The notes under the pieces: model-generated
Told to the model about the DNA's origin: nothing
Database searches by the model: none
Seen by the model: the letters and a program-made list of their open reading frames with translations, nothing else
Assembly (NCBI GenBank): GCA_020736575.1
Contig: JAGPYM010000068.1
Location: 51,944-115,943 of the forward strand
DNA from: Thelonectria olida
Taxonomy: Eukaryota > Ascomycota > Sordariomycetes > Hypocreales > Nectriaceae
Length of the DNA: 64,000 nt
Reading direction: 5' to 3'
Program-made: the position numbers and the translations under genes
In this document: one piece after another, positions 8,599 to 19,094 of the stretch
Layout: each line of letters starts with the position of its first letter
Numbering within the stretch: the stretch's first letter is position 1

Positions 8599-11131
8599 CT
8601 AAACCCAAGCGTCGCTACTGCCAGATGGCAAAAATCTGCCCAGCTCCTCGCTCAGCTTCTCAATCTCTGCAGTTAGACTGTTGCCCGTGGTCCCAGTCTC
8701 GCACAACAATCGATGATCCCTCCTTCCAAACGCACAGTCTAGCCCTTGATCTCTAATGAGCTTTTCCACTTTGTAAGGACAGTTGCTGATGCTCTGCTCC
8801 CCCATTAAGCTATCACGCAATCTCACATCTAATACCGTATCCATCGCGGAGACCTGCACCTCTAAGACTCTAGAAAATGATTCCCCTCTGCGGCAGCGGG
8901 CCAAGATCGCTGGCGTCACTAGGCTATCCCCAGTCCACTGAGCTTCTGCCCCACGATAGTGGATGCGGGCGCTTCTAAGGTGCAAGCCTGTGATCAAGTT
9001 CGTCATCTCTGGACCCGGAGTCAAACGGCACAAGAGTCGAATACAGGCTGCTTCTGGCGAAGAATAGAGCATTGGAGCAGACAAAAGCTCGATGTAGAAT
9101 AGGCAAGAAAGCATTCGCTCGGCACTGAGTTGAAAGGACAAGGCATCGTAAGGTCCGCCCATGTAGCGGGCGGTAAAGTCGGGTCCATGCTCACGCCGAG
9201 TGGCATGGATTCTAGTTGGACAGTCAGTTCCTGGCCAGAATGAGGTCCAGCATATGTGTTTTCTCACTCTGTACGCCTCCCAGCCATGTGATGGCCTTCG
9301 AATATCAGGATGGCGTTCATGCCCATACTGCTCGCCGTTCTTTCCATCTTCCAGGTTAGTCCCTTGCCGAAAGACACGAGAGATCGTTGCTTGTCAACCT
9401 TGGGATCGCCGAGGTTCTTCAGGTGGTATTGGCAATCGGACAAGCTCCATCCTTCCAAGAAGATGGTTTGAATAAAGAAAAGCCCTATTGAATTGGGTCA
9501 GAAAGTAAACTGTTTAGAGAAACGTCAGCTTACCAATTCCAGATCCAATAACGAGGTCGAAGTGCTTCCGTAGAGAAAGTGGTAAACCAATTGAGGATTG
9601 CAAGTCCTTTAAGAACTTAATCATCTCCCACTTATATTGAGACGTCCCACCCAACTCGAGAACCCTATTTCCACTAGTTGGTGGTTGTAGGAGGAGTAGT
9701 CCGTCATGTCGCTGCCCACACAGAGGGCATTGCGTGACTTGCTCCTTTGGTGAGTCGGCGGTTGCTTGCTGGGTGCCACATATAATCACGCAGGCGTCAC
9801 AAAGTCGGTGCCTGCATTCTAACTTTGTCGAAGCTAGCCTCATTAGACACACAAAACAAAACTCCTCCTCAGTGCAATCCCGCCAAGCAGCCTGGAACTC
9901 GCGGAGCAAAGAAAGATGTGCACATGCCGAGGAACCATCTTGCCGTTCTAGAGCGAACCGAATGAATGTTTCGCGGACTTGATCTAATAGTCCATCTTCG
10001 TTCAGGCTCCTCTCTACCCGACTCAGCGCAGCCCTGTAGTTCTTGTCAAATGTTAGGTGAGGGGGAAAGACTTGATTGTTGTCCAGGTTAGCGGAAAGTT
10101 AGCGGGGTTGCGGGGCTCTCGGCGGGCTTACAGTGCATGCCTGGAGGATGCGCATCAAGGTCAAGCGCCGAGGCCATGACGGGGATGTGATCGATATTGG
10201 CATCCTTCATCGACAAGATGAAATGCACAAGTGTCTCTGTCAGTTGCTGTGATGTTGGATTCTGGAGGCGAACTGCGTGATGAAAGTCAAGTTGATGGCC
10301 GGTGGACTTGGAGAATCGGAGCACCGCGGTCTGAAGAAGGTGCTTGAGGTGCTGGCTGCTAAACCCATACCCCGCGTTCTCGCGAGCAGCAAACGAAGCT
10401 TCTGTCTGAGACCAAAACTCAGAGGCGGCGTTCCAGGTCGGAATCAGTCGCACGCTCTCGAAGGCATTTTCACCTTGCAGGTATATAGGCGAATTCACTC
10501 CAGCCTTAACGACATCCTCGCCTCCCGAGACTGTACACATCAATCTTGTCCGCAAACGACTCTCGAACGACACGATCTCGCTTCGATTGCGCCAATGGAA
10601 TATGACCAGGATTCTCGGCGGTGCGGAGATGGCCCTCAACCTTGCTCGGCGACTCCAGGACGCCAATATCTCGATGACAGGCCCAACGCCGCCCAAGTCA
10701 TCGAGAAAGAGCAATACGGTTGAAGCAAATGGGAATAAAAGCTGCCAATACATGTCGAGAGCGAACTGCGCGACCTTATGCGGCGGGCTCTGAGGCGTTA
10801 AAGAGCACTGGAGAGGGTGCAGCGCCATTTCCCCGCCCGAGTATTGGTCATGTATTTTGTCGAGCCGGGTCTGGTTATGGAGCTCGCAATCCAATATTAG
10901 CGTTGCAAGCTGCACTGGTCGGAAAAGAATGCCAGCGCCTTTGGGGAATCTCTCATCTAGCTCAATGCTTCGATAAAAATGTCGCTTTTCCACGCCCCCA
11001 ATTGAAAGGACCATTCTGGGTTGAAAGGCTTGGTGGTCGAAGAGCTCATAAGCCCGACGGTGTTCGGTGATGACTGGAGACAACTCTTTTTGCCTGCCAA
11101 ATCGTAGTTCAATCCAGTTGTGAGACGCCAT
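8599..11131 (-). CDS. Patatin-like protein with RING-like zinc cluster (PLP), probably inactive
   Basis: Modelled as 788 residues in four exons: 10132-11131, 9534-10070, 9268-9484 and 8599-9211. All junctions are canonical and keep frame. Residues 1-330 are the variable N-terminal part of fungal patatin proteins. Residues 405-451 form a Cys/His cluster (CFVC, ECRHRLCDAC, CPLCG) like a RING finger. From about 480 a patatin-type segment follows (RVLELGGTSQ ... SLRKHFDLVIGSGIG), then the C-terminal part containing FYIELLSAPM. Active patatins have a DGGGxR oxyanion loop and a GTSSG-like GxSxG nucleophile elbow. Here these are LGGTSQ and GSGIG (509-513), with glycine in the nucleophile position. 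Lipase activity is therefore unlikely. It is convergent with FRE and divergent from DUF3723, and is a typical Starship cargo family. Confidence 0.8.
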
Positions 11132-11368
11132 GTTTCATGGTAGGTTGACCTGTCTGAGCTGATATCGGCATCTGCGCCGATATTTGAGTGTCGCACCTGC
11201 ACCGACGCTTTCTGGTTACTGTTTCCTGTTTTCGTGGAGGACCGCACAATCCGGCTGCTAGCGCCGTTTCTCCATCCCGTGTCCTAATTTGGAGCAGCAA
11301 GTAAAACACATCAATAAGGACGAGGTCGGCGTGCCATCACATCATGAGAAGTCCAGCAACTCAACATC

Positions 11369-14300
11369 ATGGAACTTGTCGGAATCGTCCGTTGCCCAGT
11401 CCGCTCGCTCATTCCTTATGGAGAGGGCAGACAGGTAAACCTCGATACGGTCAAACGGCTGGCAAAGTGCTTCGAGAAAACAAAATGCAGGCCTGAGGAA
11501 GAAGACAACTTTATTCGCGGAGTCATCACCTACGACGACCTCAGGCAGATTGTCTCGACACTGGGGGTCTCTGAAAACGCCCTCAAGCGCACCACTCTTC
11601 AAAGGAGTTTTCCACTTCTATCCGGGCACAACATCGCCTGTCTTGAAGGACGACACAGAATCCGGGCTGCAATCGAACACAAACCGCTTTCGTGGTGGGT
11701 GGTGAAGTTATTGTGCGTCCAGGGGAGCTGGATAGAATTTCCTCTAAAGATAGCTCTTGCATCCATCGACCCCCAGATTATTCAAGATCGAATTGAGGCT
11801 ACCTCACGCGAGACGCCCTACTCGGATGCCGAGGTCTATCGGTTAGTCCGCAAGTACATGAAGAACCACGACAAGGCGAGAGTGGAAGGGTGTCTGAGCC
11901 GGCTATCGCCCCCTAAGCAGGTCAGTTTGAAAGGCCTATTGAAGCGACCGCAGCTTGTTTGCGATCTCGACGCCCTGATCAAGTTCCCGGGGGTGATAGG
12001 AGGGCTCCAACTCGGCAACATCCACAAGTACCTCGGCCTTCACGTTGATGAGAATTTCTCCTTTTGCTTGCAACACATTCTCAAAGTTTGGGAGTTTATC
12101 ACTGACAACGATCCACGGGTGAACGCTGCCATCAGCTTGTATGATGTCAAGTGCCTACAATTCCGCGCTCCGATTACCAGTCACGGAGACAGGATGGCAA
12201 TCAACCGCATGTTTGATGAAGGGACACTGCTGGAGGGCATAAAGGACCTGGACTTGCGAGATCGAATCCGAAAAAGGGTGCTCTCTATTCAGTTCATCAT
12301 CCCCAGCGTTGAAACATTCCACGAAAACATGAAGTACATCTCAATAGCGGCTAAGATCCTGAGAAGATACCTGATGGAAGTGCCTACCTGCAAGCGCAAT
12401 AAACCAACGCTATTTGAGAGCTTTGCGAGCAACTGGAAGAGCCCTGGGGTACAATACGTCGAACACAACTATGGTGAATTCTCGCAAACCACACAGACCC
12501 CAACAGCATGGCATGCCTACAAAACTGTCTTCCTCGCCGCCCTCAGGGACTTTGCGCGGCTATCTTTCGAGCACCCCCGACAAGACGTGCGTGGAGAAAC
12601 CATGCCTGCGTTTCCTGAAGGACGTCGAATTACTTATCTTGCCCGCCTTGCTCTCCAAGTCGGCTTCGAGAACACCAAGATTCAAGGGGCACTAGAGATG
12701 CAAACAGGCCACCCCGAAGTTGCCCAATACAAGCCTAAAGTTGGCCATCCCGCGGATTGGAGGGGAGGCATACCGTTTACGAAAAGCTACCTTGAGCTGG
12801 TATCACAAGCCTTTCTTCCACAGCTGTCCGGTCCTGTGTCAAAGGGAAAAGCTATCACTCCCCTGTATGTCATTAAAGATACAATCGATGCATTCTTTGG
12901 AGCGGGCAATAGGGCAATTTGCGATAACTCCGGCGACTTAGGTCCTCTAAATTCTCTAACGATGGACGAAGCCTATGGTGATCCCACCACGTTTACTCCT
13001 CCTGAGATCAGCAAACCAAATCAAAGCAAAGATCTTCCAATCGAGAACCGCAGTGATGATGGATCAGTTGACGCTTCAGAGACCCAGAAACGCAACCAGA
13101 CCTCCACGTCAAATGCCTTGAGACTCAGAGCTCGCCGTATTTCGAAAAGCCAAAGACACAGTCAGGCTCCTAAGAAACGAATTTCCAGGATACAACAGCG
13201 TACCCTGGACGTTGATTCATTGCAGAGAATTGACGTGATGCAAGCTGAGCGTCTTCATGTCGAGCCCTCAAATGAACCGCAGTACACAATCACCAGGGAC
13301 ACTGGTCGCACTCCTCCAACGTCTAGTATTCCCGAAGAGCCAGACACGATACAGCCAGAAGCCACTTCTCCAATTGAGCATCAACAGGTGGAATTGGCAG
13401 AACTGTTAGAGGACTTTGAAGGCGAGTCTCCAAGGGCGCTGGGGCAGACTATTTTCAGGGCTGATGACCGCACTCCTCGCGTGTCCACCGTACCAGAGAT
13501 GCCAAACGAAATGCAGACGGAAACTCTGTCCCCAGGGGACCCAGCGCAGTTCGAGTCGGTAGTTGCCTCGGCGGCCTCGCCCAGCGAGCCTCCAAAGACC
13601 CCAGGGGAAACTGTGTTCAGGGAAACCACCCATAATCCATCTCCAACGTTTGTAGCACCAGAGGAATCAGATGTAACGCAAGCGACTTCGCAGACCGGAT
13701 CACCAAGAGAACACCAGCAAGTTGAACCATCAGAATCCCCTAAAATTTCGTGGTTGCGCATGTCCACAATGCCGAACAGATCCGAGAGGATTCCCCTCGC
13801 CATCCCAGTGGGGCATGAGGAAGGGGAAGCGACAGTGGGTCGCAGGATTGTACCGATATTCAGCTTGGCGAAGGAGCCAGAGCAAGCTAATCCGACAATT
13901 GCTGAGCCCTCGCGGACACGCGGCTCCACAATGCCAAACAGGTCGGACAGGTCTCCAGTGACCCAAACAACCCCAAGTGAATCCAGTCAAATTGAGCTAG
14001 CAGCTGATTGTGGCACCTCAACGACGCAGGCTCCCATAGTTGGTAATATGCCGGATGCTCTCCAAACAGGCTACACCCATTCAGGAGAGCCTGGCCAAGC
14101 CAAGGTTGCAACAGATTCCGCGTCAATGCCGGACAGATCTGGTAGAGAGACTGCACATGGCAAAGGGCCACCGAATGTCGAGTCCTCGCCGGCAAAGAAT
14201 CTTGTCTCAGCAGATCTAGAACTGTCAGGGGGCGCCAAACTGTTCAAAATTCCAGTACAAATAGGAACGTTAGGAACATTGCCACAGGTTCGAAAGCGGA

Positions 14301-14551
14301 GATTGGAAGACGACCTCGTGGCTAATCCAACGACTGTGGTAAGCGAGAGAGCGCAGGACCTTCAGAGAACAAGTTCCAGGAGCAGCGCTCTGATTAGCCC
14401 GATTCGCGGTATGCAGAGACAACGCCAACAAAAGGGAGAAACACGAAGGGAAATCCTTATCCGATCAGACAAGGGGGGTGAGAGGGCGACTAAGCGACCT
14501 CGGCTAGAGGTGCCTGAGCGCGAGAATCAGTCCTCGACGGAAGGAAAATAG
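11369..14551 (+). CDS. DUF3723 family protein
   Basis: An uninterrupted 1060-residue frame from ATG 11369. The N-terminal 460 residues match the layout of fungal DUF3723 proteins: an opening VPLRSL-like block, then CLEGRHRIRAAIE at about 91-103 (reminiscent of the ParB-type GxHRxxA motif), then WWVVKLL and a long helical region. The C-terminal 580 residues are disordered and rich in Thr, Ser, Pro and Glu, with loose repeats around TMPNRSDR / TVPEMPN / SIPEEPD and a final basic block (KRPRLEVPE). The molecular function of DUF3723 is unknown; the family is known as common Starship cargo. The gene shares a 237-bp divergent promoter region with the PLP gene. There is no sign of degeneration. Confidence 0.85.
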   Translation: MELVGIVRCPVRSLIPYGEGRQVNLDTVKRLAKCFEKTKCRPEEEDNFIRGVITYDDLRQIVSTLGVSENALKRTTLQRSFPLLSGHNIACLEGRHRIRAAIEHKPLSWWVVKLLCVQGSWIEFPLKIALASIDPQIIQDRIEATSRETPYSDAEVYRLVRKYMKNHDKARVEGCLSRLSPPKQVSLKGLLKRPQLVCDLDALIKFPGVIGGLQLGNIHKYLGLHVDENFSFCLQHILKVWEFITDNDPRVNAAISLYDVKCLQFRAPITSHGDRMAINRMFDEGTLLEGIKDLDLRDRIRKRVLSIQFIIPSVETFHENMKYISIAAKILRRYLMEVPTCKRNKPTLFESFASNWKSPGVQYVEHNYGEFSQTTQTPTAWHAYKTVFLAALRDFARLSFEHPRQDVRGETMPAFPEGRRITYLARLALQVGFENTKIQGALEMQTGHPEVAQYKPKVGHPADWRGGIPFTKSYLELVSQAFLPQLSGPVSKGKAITPLYVIKDTIDAFFGAGNRAICDNSGDLGPLNSLTMDEAYGDPTTFTPPEISKPNQSKDLPIENRSDDGSVDASETQKRNQTSTSNALRLRARRISKSQRHSQAPKKRISRIQQRTLDVDSLQRIDVMQAERLHVEPSNEPQYTITRDTGRTPPTSSIPEEPDTIQPEATSPIEHQQVELAELLEDFEGESPRALGQTIFRADDRTPRVSTVPEMPNEMQTETLSPGDPAQFESVVASAASPSEPPKTPGETVFRETTHNPSPTFVAPEESDVTQATSQTGSPREHQQVEPSESPKISWLRMSTMPNRSERIPLAIPVGHEEGEATVGRRIVPIFSLAKEPEQANPTIAEPSRTRGSTMPNRSDRSPVTQTTPSESSQIELAADCGTSTTQAPIVGNMPDALQTGYTHSGEPGQAKVATDSASMPDRSGRETAHGKGPPNVESSPAKNLVSADLELSGGAKLFKIPVQIGTLGTLPQVRKRRLEDDLVANPTTVVSERAQDLQRTSSRSSALISPIRGMQRQRQQKGETRREILIRSDKGGERATKRPRLEVPERENQSSTEGK

Positions 14552-15181
14552 AGTGTTCCAGTCTAGCATGGATTAATTGAAGCCAAAAAAAAAATAACGC
14601 AAAAAAGAATGCGATCCTCGCGAGTTTCCTCTTTTTGATAATGGTCAAGGTCAGCTGCGGTGCAATGTTCAAGCCACCAACGTTGATTTTACGAACTTCT
14701 CCATAAAGTTGGGTCATCAGGGGGCTGATTGGGTTACCGACTGACTGGAACACGCTAAGCCACCGTCTGCTCTAGCTCAGGGAGACCACACCACCACCTC
14801 AGAAGTTCCGCGCATCGCCGAAGATACCTAGTTCCGTGATAGCCGCTGACATGAACTCTACATCCTTCTCACCAAAGCCCCGCCACGCATGTTTCCATCA
14901 TGCAGAAACTCGAAAAGGGAAGGGGAGGGGCTGATGATGTCATCTTCAGAGTCGCATTTATTCCGCTCGTCCGGCCAGTACCCAATTCAGACCATTGTAT
15001 CACTCCCTGATAATTTGCTGCACAAGAGAATGGGCCGTGACGTTTGTTGTCTCGCGGCTCACGCGCCTTATGAATACATCACACGTGGAGAGGACTAGGA
15101 GCGTTTCTAAAGTGCTTGCATCCAAGTAGTATTGGGTGGGTCCAGCCCCCTTGTCCGCGCCTCGCCCGCACTTAGCATCTA
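14552..15181. other. Intergenic, no gene recognised
   Basis: Between the convergent DUF3723 and coiled-coil genes. A short A tract near 14585 could belong to 3' processing signals; nothing else is recognised. Confidence 0.5.
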
Positions 15182-15845
15182 TCACATGACTGCTAACTCA
15201 GCCGCCTGACTGCCACTGTGGTCCTCCAGGTCCATCATCTCCTTTTCCAACTGCCTCGCGAAGCGGGTGAAAAATTTATCCATGCCCTTCTTGATTGTTT
15301 CGATGGAGTAATTCACCTTCTCTTCGTGACTTGTTCGCTGCAGTTCAATCTTTTCTCCTAAATTTGTAAGACACGTCTGCAAATCCCCTAACAGATGGTC
15401 TACACGTTCAAGACGATGTTCCATGCGTTCAAGTCGATATTCCACACGGTCAATCCGAGTCTGCATTTCTGTGCTGTATGCAAATGGATCAGCTTCTGCG
15501 AGAACGATAAGAGGATAATGCCTACCCCTGGTTGCCGTTATCAAGCTGTTCTGGCCGTAGAACAAGATTCAGCGTGCATGGCTGAGGGGTCCCTGTCCCC
15601 GGGGTGCCGATAGATGTCGATGGTACACCCGACCGGGTCACTGGAGGTGTTCCAAAGGCGTTCTGTTCACCGAAGGAGTTGGAATGAAGTTGATTTTGAA
15701 GAGGATGGGTAGTGGTGTTCATGTCAAAAGTAGGATCCCAGGAGTCAAAGAACCCGCTGTTGGCAACCTGTTTCTCGGCTTGTGCCCAGAAAGGACTTCC
15801 AGAGATCCCACGGTCCATGTTCGATTGGTTTTGCGGATTAAACAT
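15182..15845 (-). CDS. Small coiled-coil protein
   Basis: A 203-residue protein in two exons (15526-15845 and 15182-15473) with a 52-nt intron (GTAGGC...ATACAG, branch GCTGAT). The N-terminal half is a Ser/Thr/Pro/Asn-rich segment (MFNPQNQSNMDRG...). Exon 2 is a long charged heptad-like helix (RIDRVEYRLERMEHRLERVD) expected to form a coiled coil. The encoded size and two-part design recall the gene at 17606-17964. Function unknown; oligomerisation through the helix is inferred. Confidence 0.6.
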
Positions 15846-16151
15846 AATGGGTTACTTGAAAGCTTGCTCAGTGTCGGGAAACCGGGCCACTTGGCTTTTA
15901 TGATCAAGAAGGTGCATGTGTATGTGTGTGTGGAGGCCAGCCTCCCTGGCAAACACCGAGCTATGTTGAGAACATGTCGTCTCAGTAAGCGCCCTGCTAA
16001 TCCTGTCAATGTCCTTTATTCTGCTTTGCGTTTCCTGCTTCTGTTTCCAGCTTTTGCAAAACGTCCCAGTGCCGGGTATCCAAGAGTATAAGACAGCCCC
16101 GATACCTCATGAGATTCATTGACGAGCAGCCTCGACAAATTTCATTCCAAG

Positions 16152-17251
16152 ATGAAGCATATCTTCTCTATCAACCTTCTGATTCACGGCGGACTCGCCA
16201 TGGCGAACCTTCCCTCCATGTGCCTTTACAACCCCGTCGAACTGGTAGCGGGCCTGGACCTAGCTGCTATGAGGTGGGCACCCGATCCAAAGCGAGCTCT
16301 AACCTGTTGGCTGACAGCGCCAGAACTGCATATCCCCTATCAGAGCCCTGCACAGCAACAATTGACTTTGATGACCGGGACTTCCTTCCTATTACGTATA
16401 CATTCAAGCCAATCTCCTGTGATGGTCCGGAGCTAGTGCAATTTACTGTGCCGCTCGGTGCTCCATCTGGAGAAGCGTATATCACCTGGTCAGCTCTGTC
16501 AGGGTCGTTCTAATGATAGCACGAGACTAACTATCACTGCAGGCGATGCGCGAGTGAATTTTTGATGTGCGGCCGTGCGCTTATTTTGGGTGGCCAGTCG
16601 GATCGCAGCCTCAATCTTCAAGTTGACGGACACGAAGGACAGGTCATCTGCGAGGGAGGATATACCTTGACCACCACCACTCCAGGTTCCTCGACCCTGA
16701 CAACTGTGGTCACTAAGCGCCTCACCAAGCCAAGAACCGTTCCAACTGAACTTACCACCACACCAACTAAACTTGCCACCACACCAACTAGTGGGGGATT
16801 CCTTGGTGACAAGGAGACCAGCGGTGCCTATGCTCCGGATCGGACCAGTGTTATTACCACAACTGACGTGACTAGCGTTGTAACTGACGCTACTGCAACA
16901 TCTGGTACTCCTGTCACAACTAAAGCAGCCACAACAACTGAATTTTCTACAACTGATACCAGGGCGGCAACTGACACTTTCACGGCGAATGAGACGACTG
17001 GCACCGCTGTTGCAAGCGGCGTTACGCGGGATCCGATCGGTAAGTCATGATCTCGTATGATCAACATCATTCGTTTATTCACCCATAGTTTTTTAGTCGA
17101 GACAACTAAAGAGAAGGTCGAGAGTAGCCCAGCTGTGACCAGCGGGGCTACTACGGCTCTTAACCGACCGATTATTCTCACCACAATCTTCTCCACTGTC
17201 ACACTTCTTCATACGGTCACTACTCAAGCGAGCTCGTGTCCTAGCTTATAG
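16152..17251 (+). CDS. Secreted Ser/Thr-rich surface protein, probably GPI-anchored
   Basis: Modelled as 312 residues from four exons: 16152-16273, 16324-16488, 16543-17039 and 17097-17251, with introns of 50, 54 and 57 nt. A signal-peptide-like start (MKHIFSINLLIHGGLAMA) precedes a small Cys-containing domain (residues about 25-125, with SEPCTATIDF, YITWRCASEF and GQVICEGG). Then comes a long Thr/Ser/Pro-rich stalk (TTTPTKLATTPTSG etc.) and a C-terminal hydrophobic segment (PIILTTIFSTVTLLHTV) typical of GPI-anchored fungal wall proteins. The Cys-domain pattern resembles a common family of fungal extracellular proteins of unknown role. The final location is inferred from composition. Confidence 0.65.
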
Positions 17252-17605
17252 GAGGAGTCATGACTAGGTGGGGATAATTTGTTAGATTCACTCTTTTGGC
17301 TAGTCTTCTTCAACTCTCTCAGTTCTGTTTCGTTCTCCTTTCTCAGATCCTGCCGCAATCATGTATTTACGTTAGCTTCGTCTCTTTTAGAATCAATCTG
17401 CTGCTTTTCCATATTAAACCGCTTCAGTAAACAGTGCTATACACTTTCAATTAGAAAAGAAACTAGATGATTTGAAAATATAACTTTACCGCCCTTACTC
17501 ATGTTACTCTCCAAGCAAGTCACTTATCAGAGTATGGCTAGATCTGTTCTAATAGTAGCAAGGTCCTATCGCGCCGTCTTTCCCCCCCTCTTCATGTTCC
17601 ATGCA

Positions 17606-17964
17606 CTACGTACTCATGGCGTCGTGATCCTTTTCCGGTTCGTACGTCTTCCAAGGCGCAGGCGGCGCGTGAGCGTCACTCGGAGCGGAAGGTTCGGGTT
17701 CAGGAGAACTCTCAGGCTTTTCACAATTAGCGCACCCTCCTACAGTCTTCTCCGCGAGCTCACCTCTTGCTTCAAGACTCTCAAGAGTCTCAGGTTGCTG
17801 GATATGAGACTCGAAATGTCCTCCTCCAGCTCAAAGGTTCTCAACTGAATGTTGTTGAGGTGGCCTTTCACCTCACGAAGCGTATCCAGCATGCGATAAA
17901 TTTCTTGTTGCATGGACTCTTGGGCCTTGGCGTTCCGATGCTGGGTTTCTTGGATGGAATTCAT
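17606..17964 (-). CDS. Small coiled-coil protein
   Basis: A 103-residue protein in two exons (17764-17964 and 17606-17716), with a 47-nt intron (GTGAGC...AAAAG, branch GCTAAT) in phase 0. Exon 1 is a heptad-like helix (MNSIQETQHRNAKAQESM onwards, with LREVKGHLNNIQLRTFELEE). Exon 2 is an acidic, proline-rich tail (PESSPEPEPSAPSDAHAP). The start is the first ATG; the frame upstream of it is open but lacks an ATG. Function unknown. Confidence 0.5.
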
Positions 17965-18063
17965 TTTGTTGTTGTCTGTTCTTAGAATAAATCGTACAAA
18001 ATGGTCACTTTTATCTGTGGATTGAGCTGTTGAGACCCACCCCTCTAGAATTGGAGAGGGCAA

Positions 18064-19094
18064 CGCCGGCAGGCTTCCTATTGGGCTACTGTCTGGCTGT
18101 TGGTGATAACTCCAGTGCTAAGCGCCGGCCCTTTTGATCATCGAAGGCTGCGAGGACGGAATCGTACTACAGACAGGGGGTCCAACCCGAGACTAATTAC
18201 AATCCAGCTCTTCTTAAAGTCAGGGTGGCAAACCAAGAACGAAAATAGCAACTTGCCAGTTAGTCAATCTTTACTTCCTTTCTTTCTAACCCAGCACTAC
18301 ATCAATACAGCCTCTATTATGGAGCCGACTGGCCCTCTTGTCCCATCTGTACAAACTCCATTGGCAGATGAGCCTAGAGGCATGTTTAATCCTCGTTATG
18401 AGGGCTGATTGAAACTTATTCCTAATGCTAGTATGAATATTCTTTTAGCATTTTGCTTTCACAATCTGGCCCAGTCGATTCTCAATTCTGTGAACTTTGC
18501 TCGCTGGGAATATTATTAGTATAGAAGCAAGGGTATAATTAAATTAACTTACATTCTCCTTTGTCTGCTGCAACCCAAAGCTCTTCCATCCAGCTATCAT
18601 AGTCCATCCAAGATATTTGATTGTCTTGATAAGCACTGGAGATATATAGGGAGACTTTTTCAGCCTTTATTAAAAGTGCTCTTGTTTTGTAGCGTGCTAC
18701 CCATGTCTTAAAGCCTGATTTAATAGGGATATAAAACTTTTCCATAGCTATAATAATTGTTCCTATATGTGATAAAATTATCAGCACTTAAATAGATTGT
18801 TATATACTAACAACTGGATTCTTTAGCAGGAAGCTGCATCTTGGGCAGGAAGCTTCATCCTGGGCAGGAAGCTGCATCTTGGGCAGGAAGCTGCATCTTG
18901 GGCAGGAAGCTGCATCCTGGGCAGGAAGCTGCATTCTGGGCAGGAAGCTAGATCTTAAGGTTTATATTAGAGTGAAGGAAATTAGAGAAGTAGCACTTTA
19001 ATAAATATCTAGCCTTCTCTCCTTAAAGCAGTATTCTTAACAGCCAGCTCTCCCATATAAATGCAACACTACGAAATCCACATCCCCTTACACG
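18064..19094. other. AT-rich gap with possible degraded element
   Basis: Contains an AT-rich stretch (about 18410-18820) holding an 82-codon minus-strand frame (18539-18787) that could be a worn fragment of a mobile-element gene, but I recognise no motif in it. The 19-bp tandem array listed separately lies at its right side, just upstream of the repeat-protein gene. Confidence 0.4.
18826..18956. repeat. 19-bp tandem repeat, seven copies
   Basis: Unit GCAGGAAGCTGCATCTTGG repeated at 18826, 18845, 18864, 18883, 18902, 18921 and 18940, with single-base differences between copies (TTC, CCT, TTC changes). It ends about 140 bp before the ATG of the gene at 19095, so it lies in the presumed promoter or 5' UTR. 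Confidence 0.9.

Noticed and set aside
18100..18408. 102-codon + frame and a GGTT-like loop suggesting a tRNA
   Set aside because: No cloverleaf could be folded and the protein has no consistent composition.
18539..18787. 82-codon minus-strand frame in AT-rich DNA as a transposase fragment
   Set aside because: No catalytic or DNA-binding motif recognised; the composition could be chance.
18826..18956. CRISPR-like array
   Set aside because: Units are contiguous with no spacers, and the organism is a fungus; this is a minisatellite. The same holds for the other arrays.
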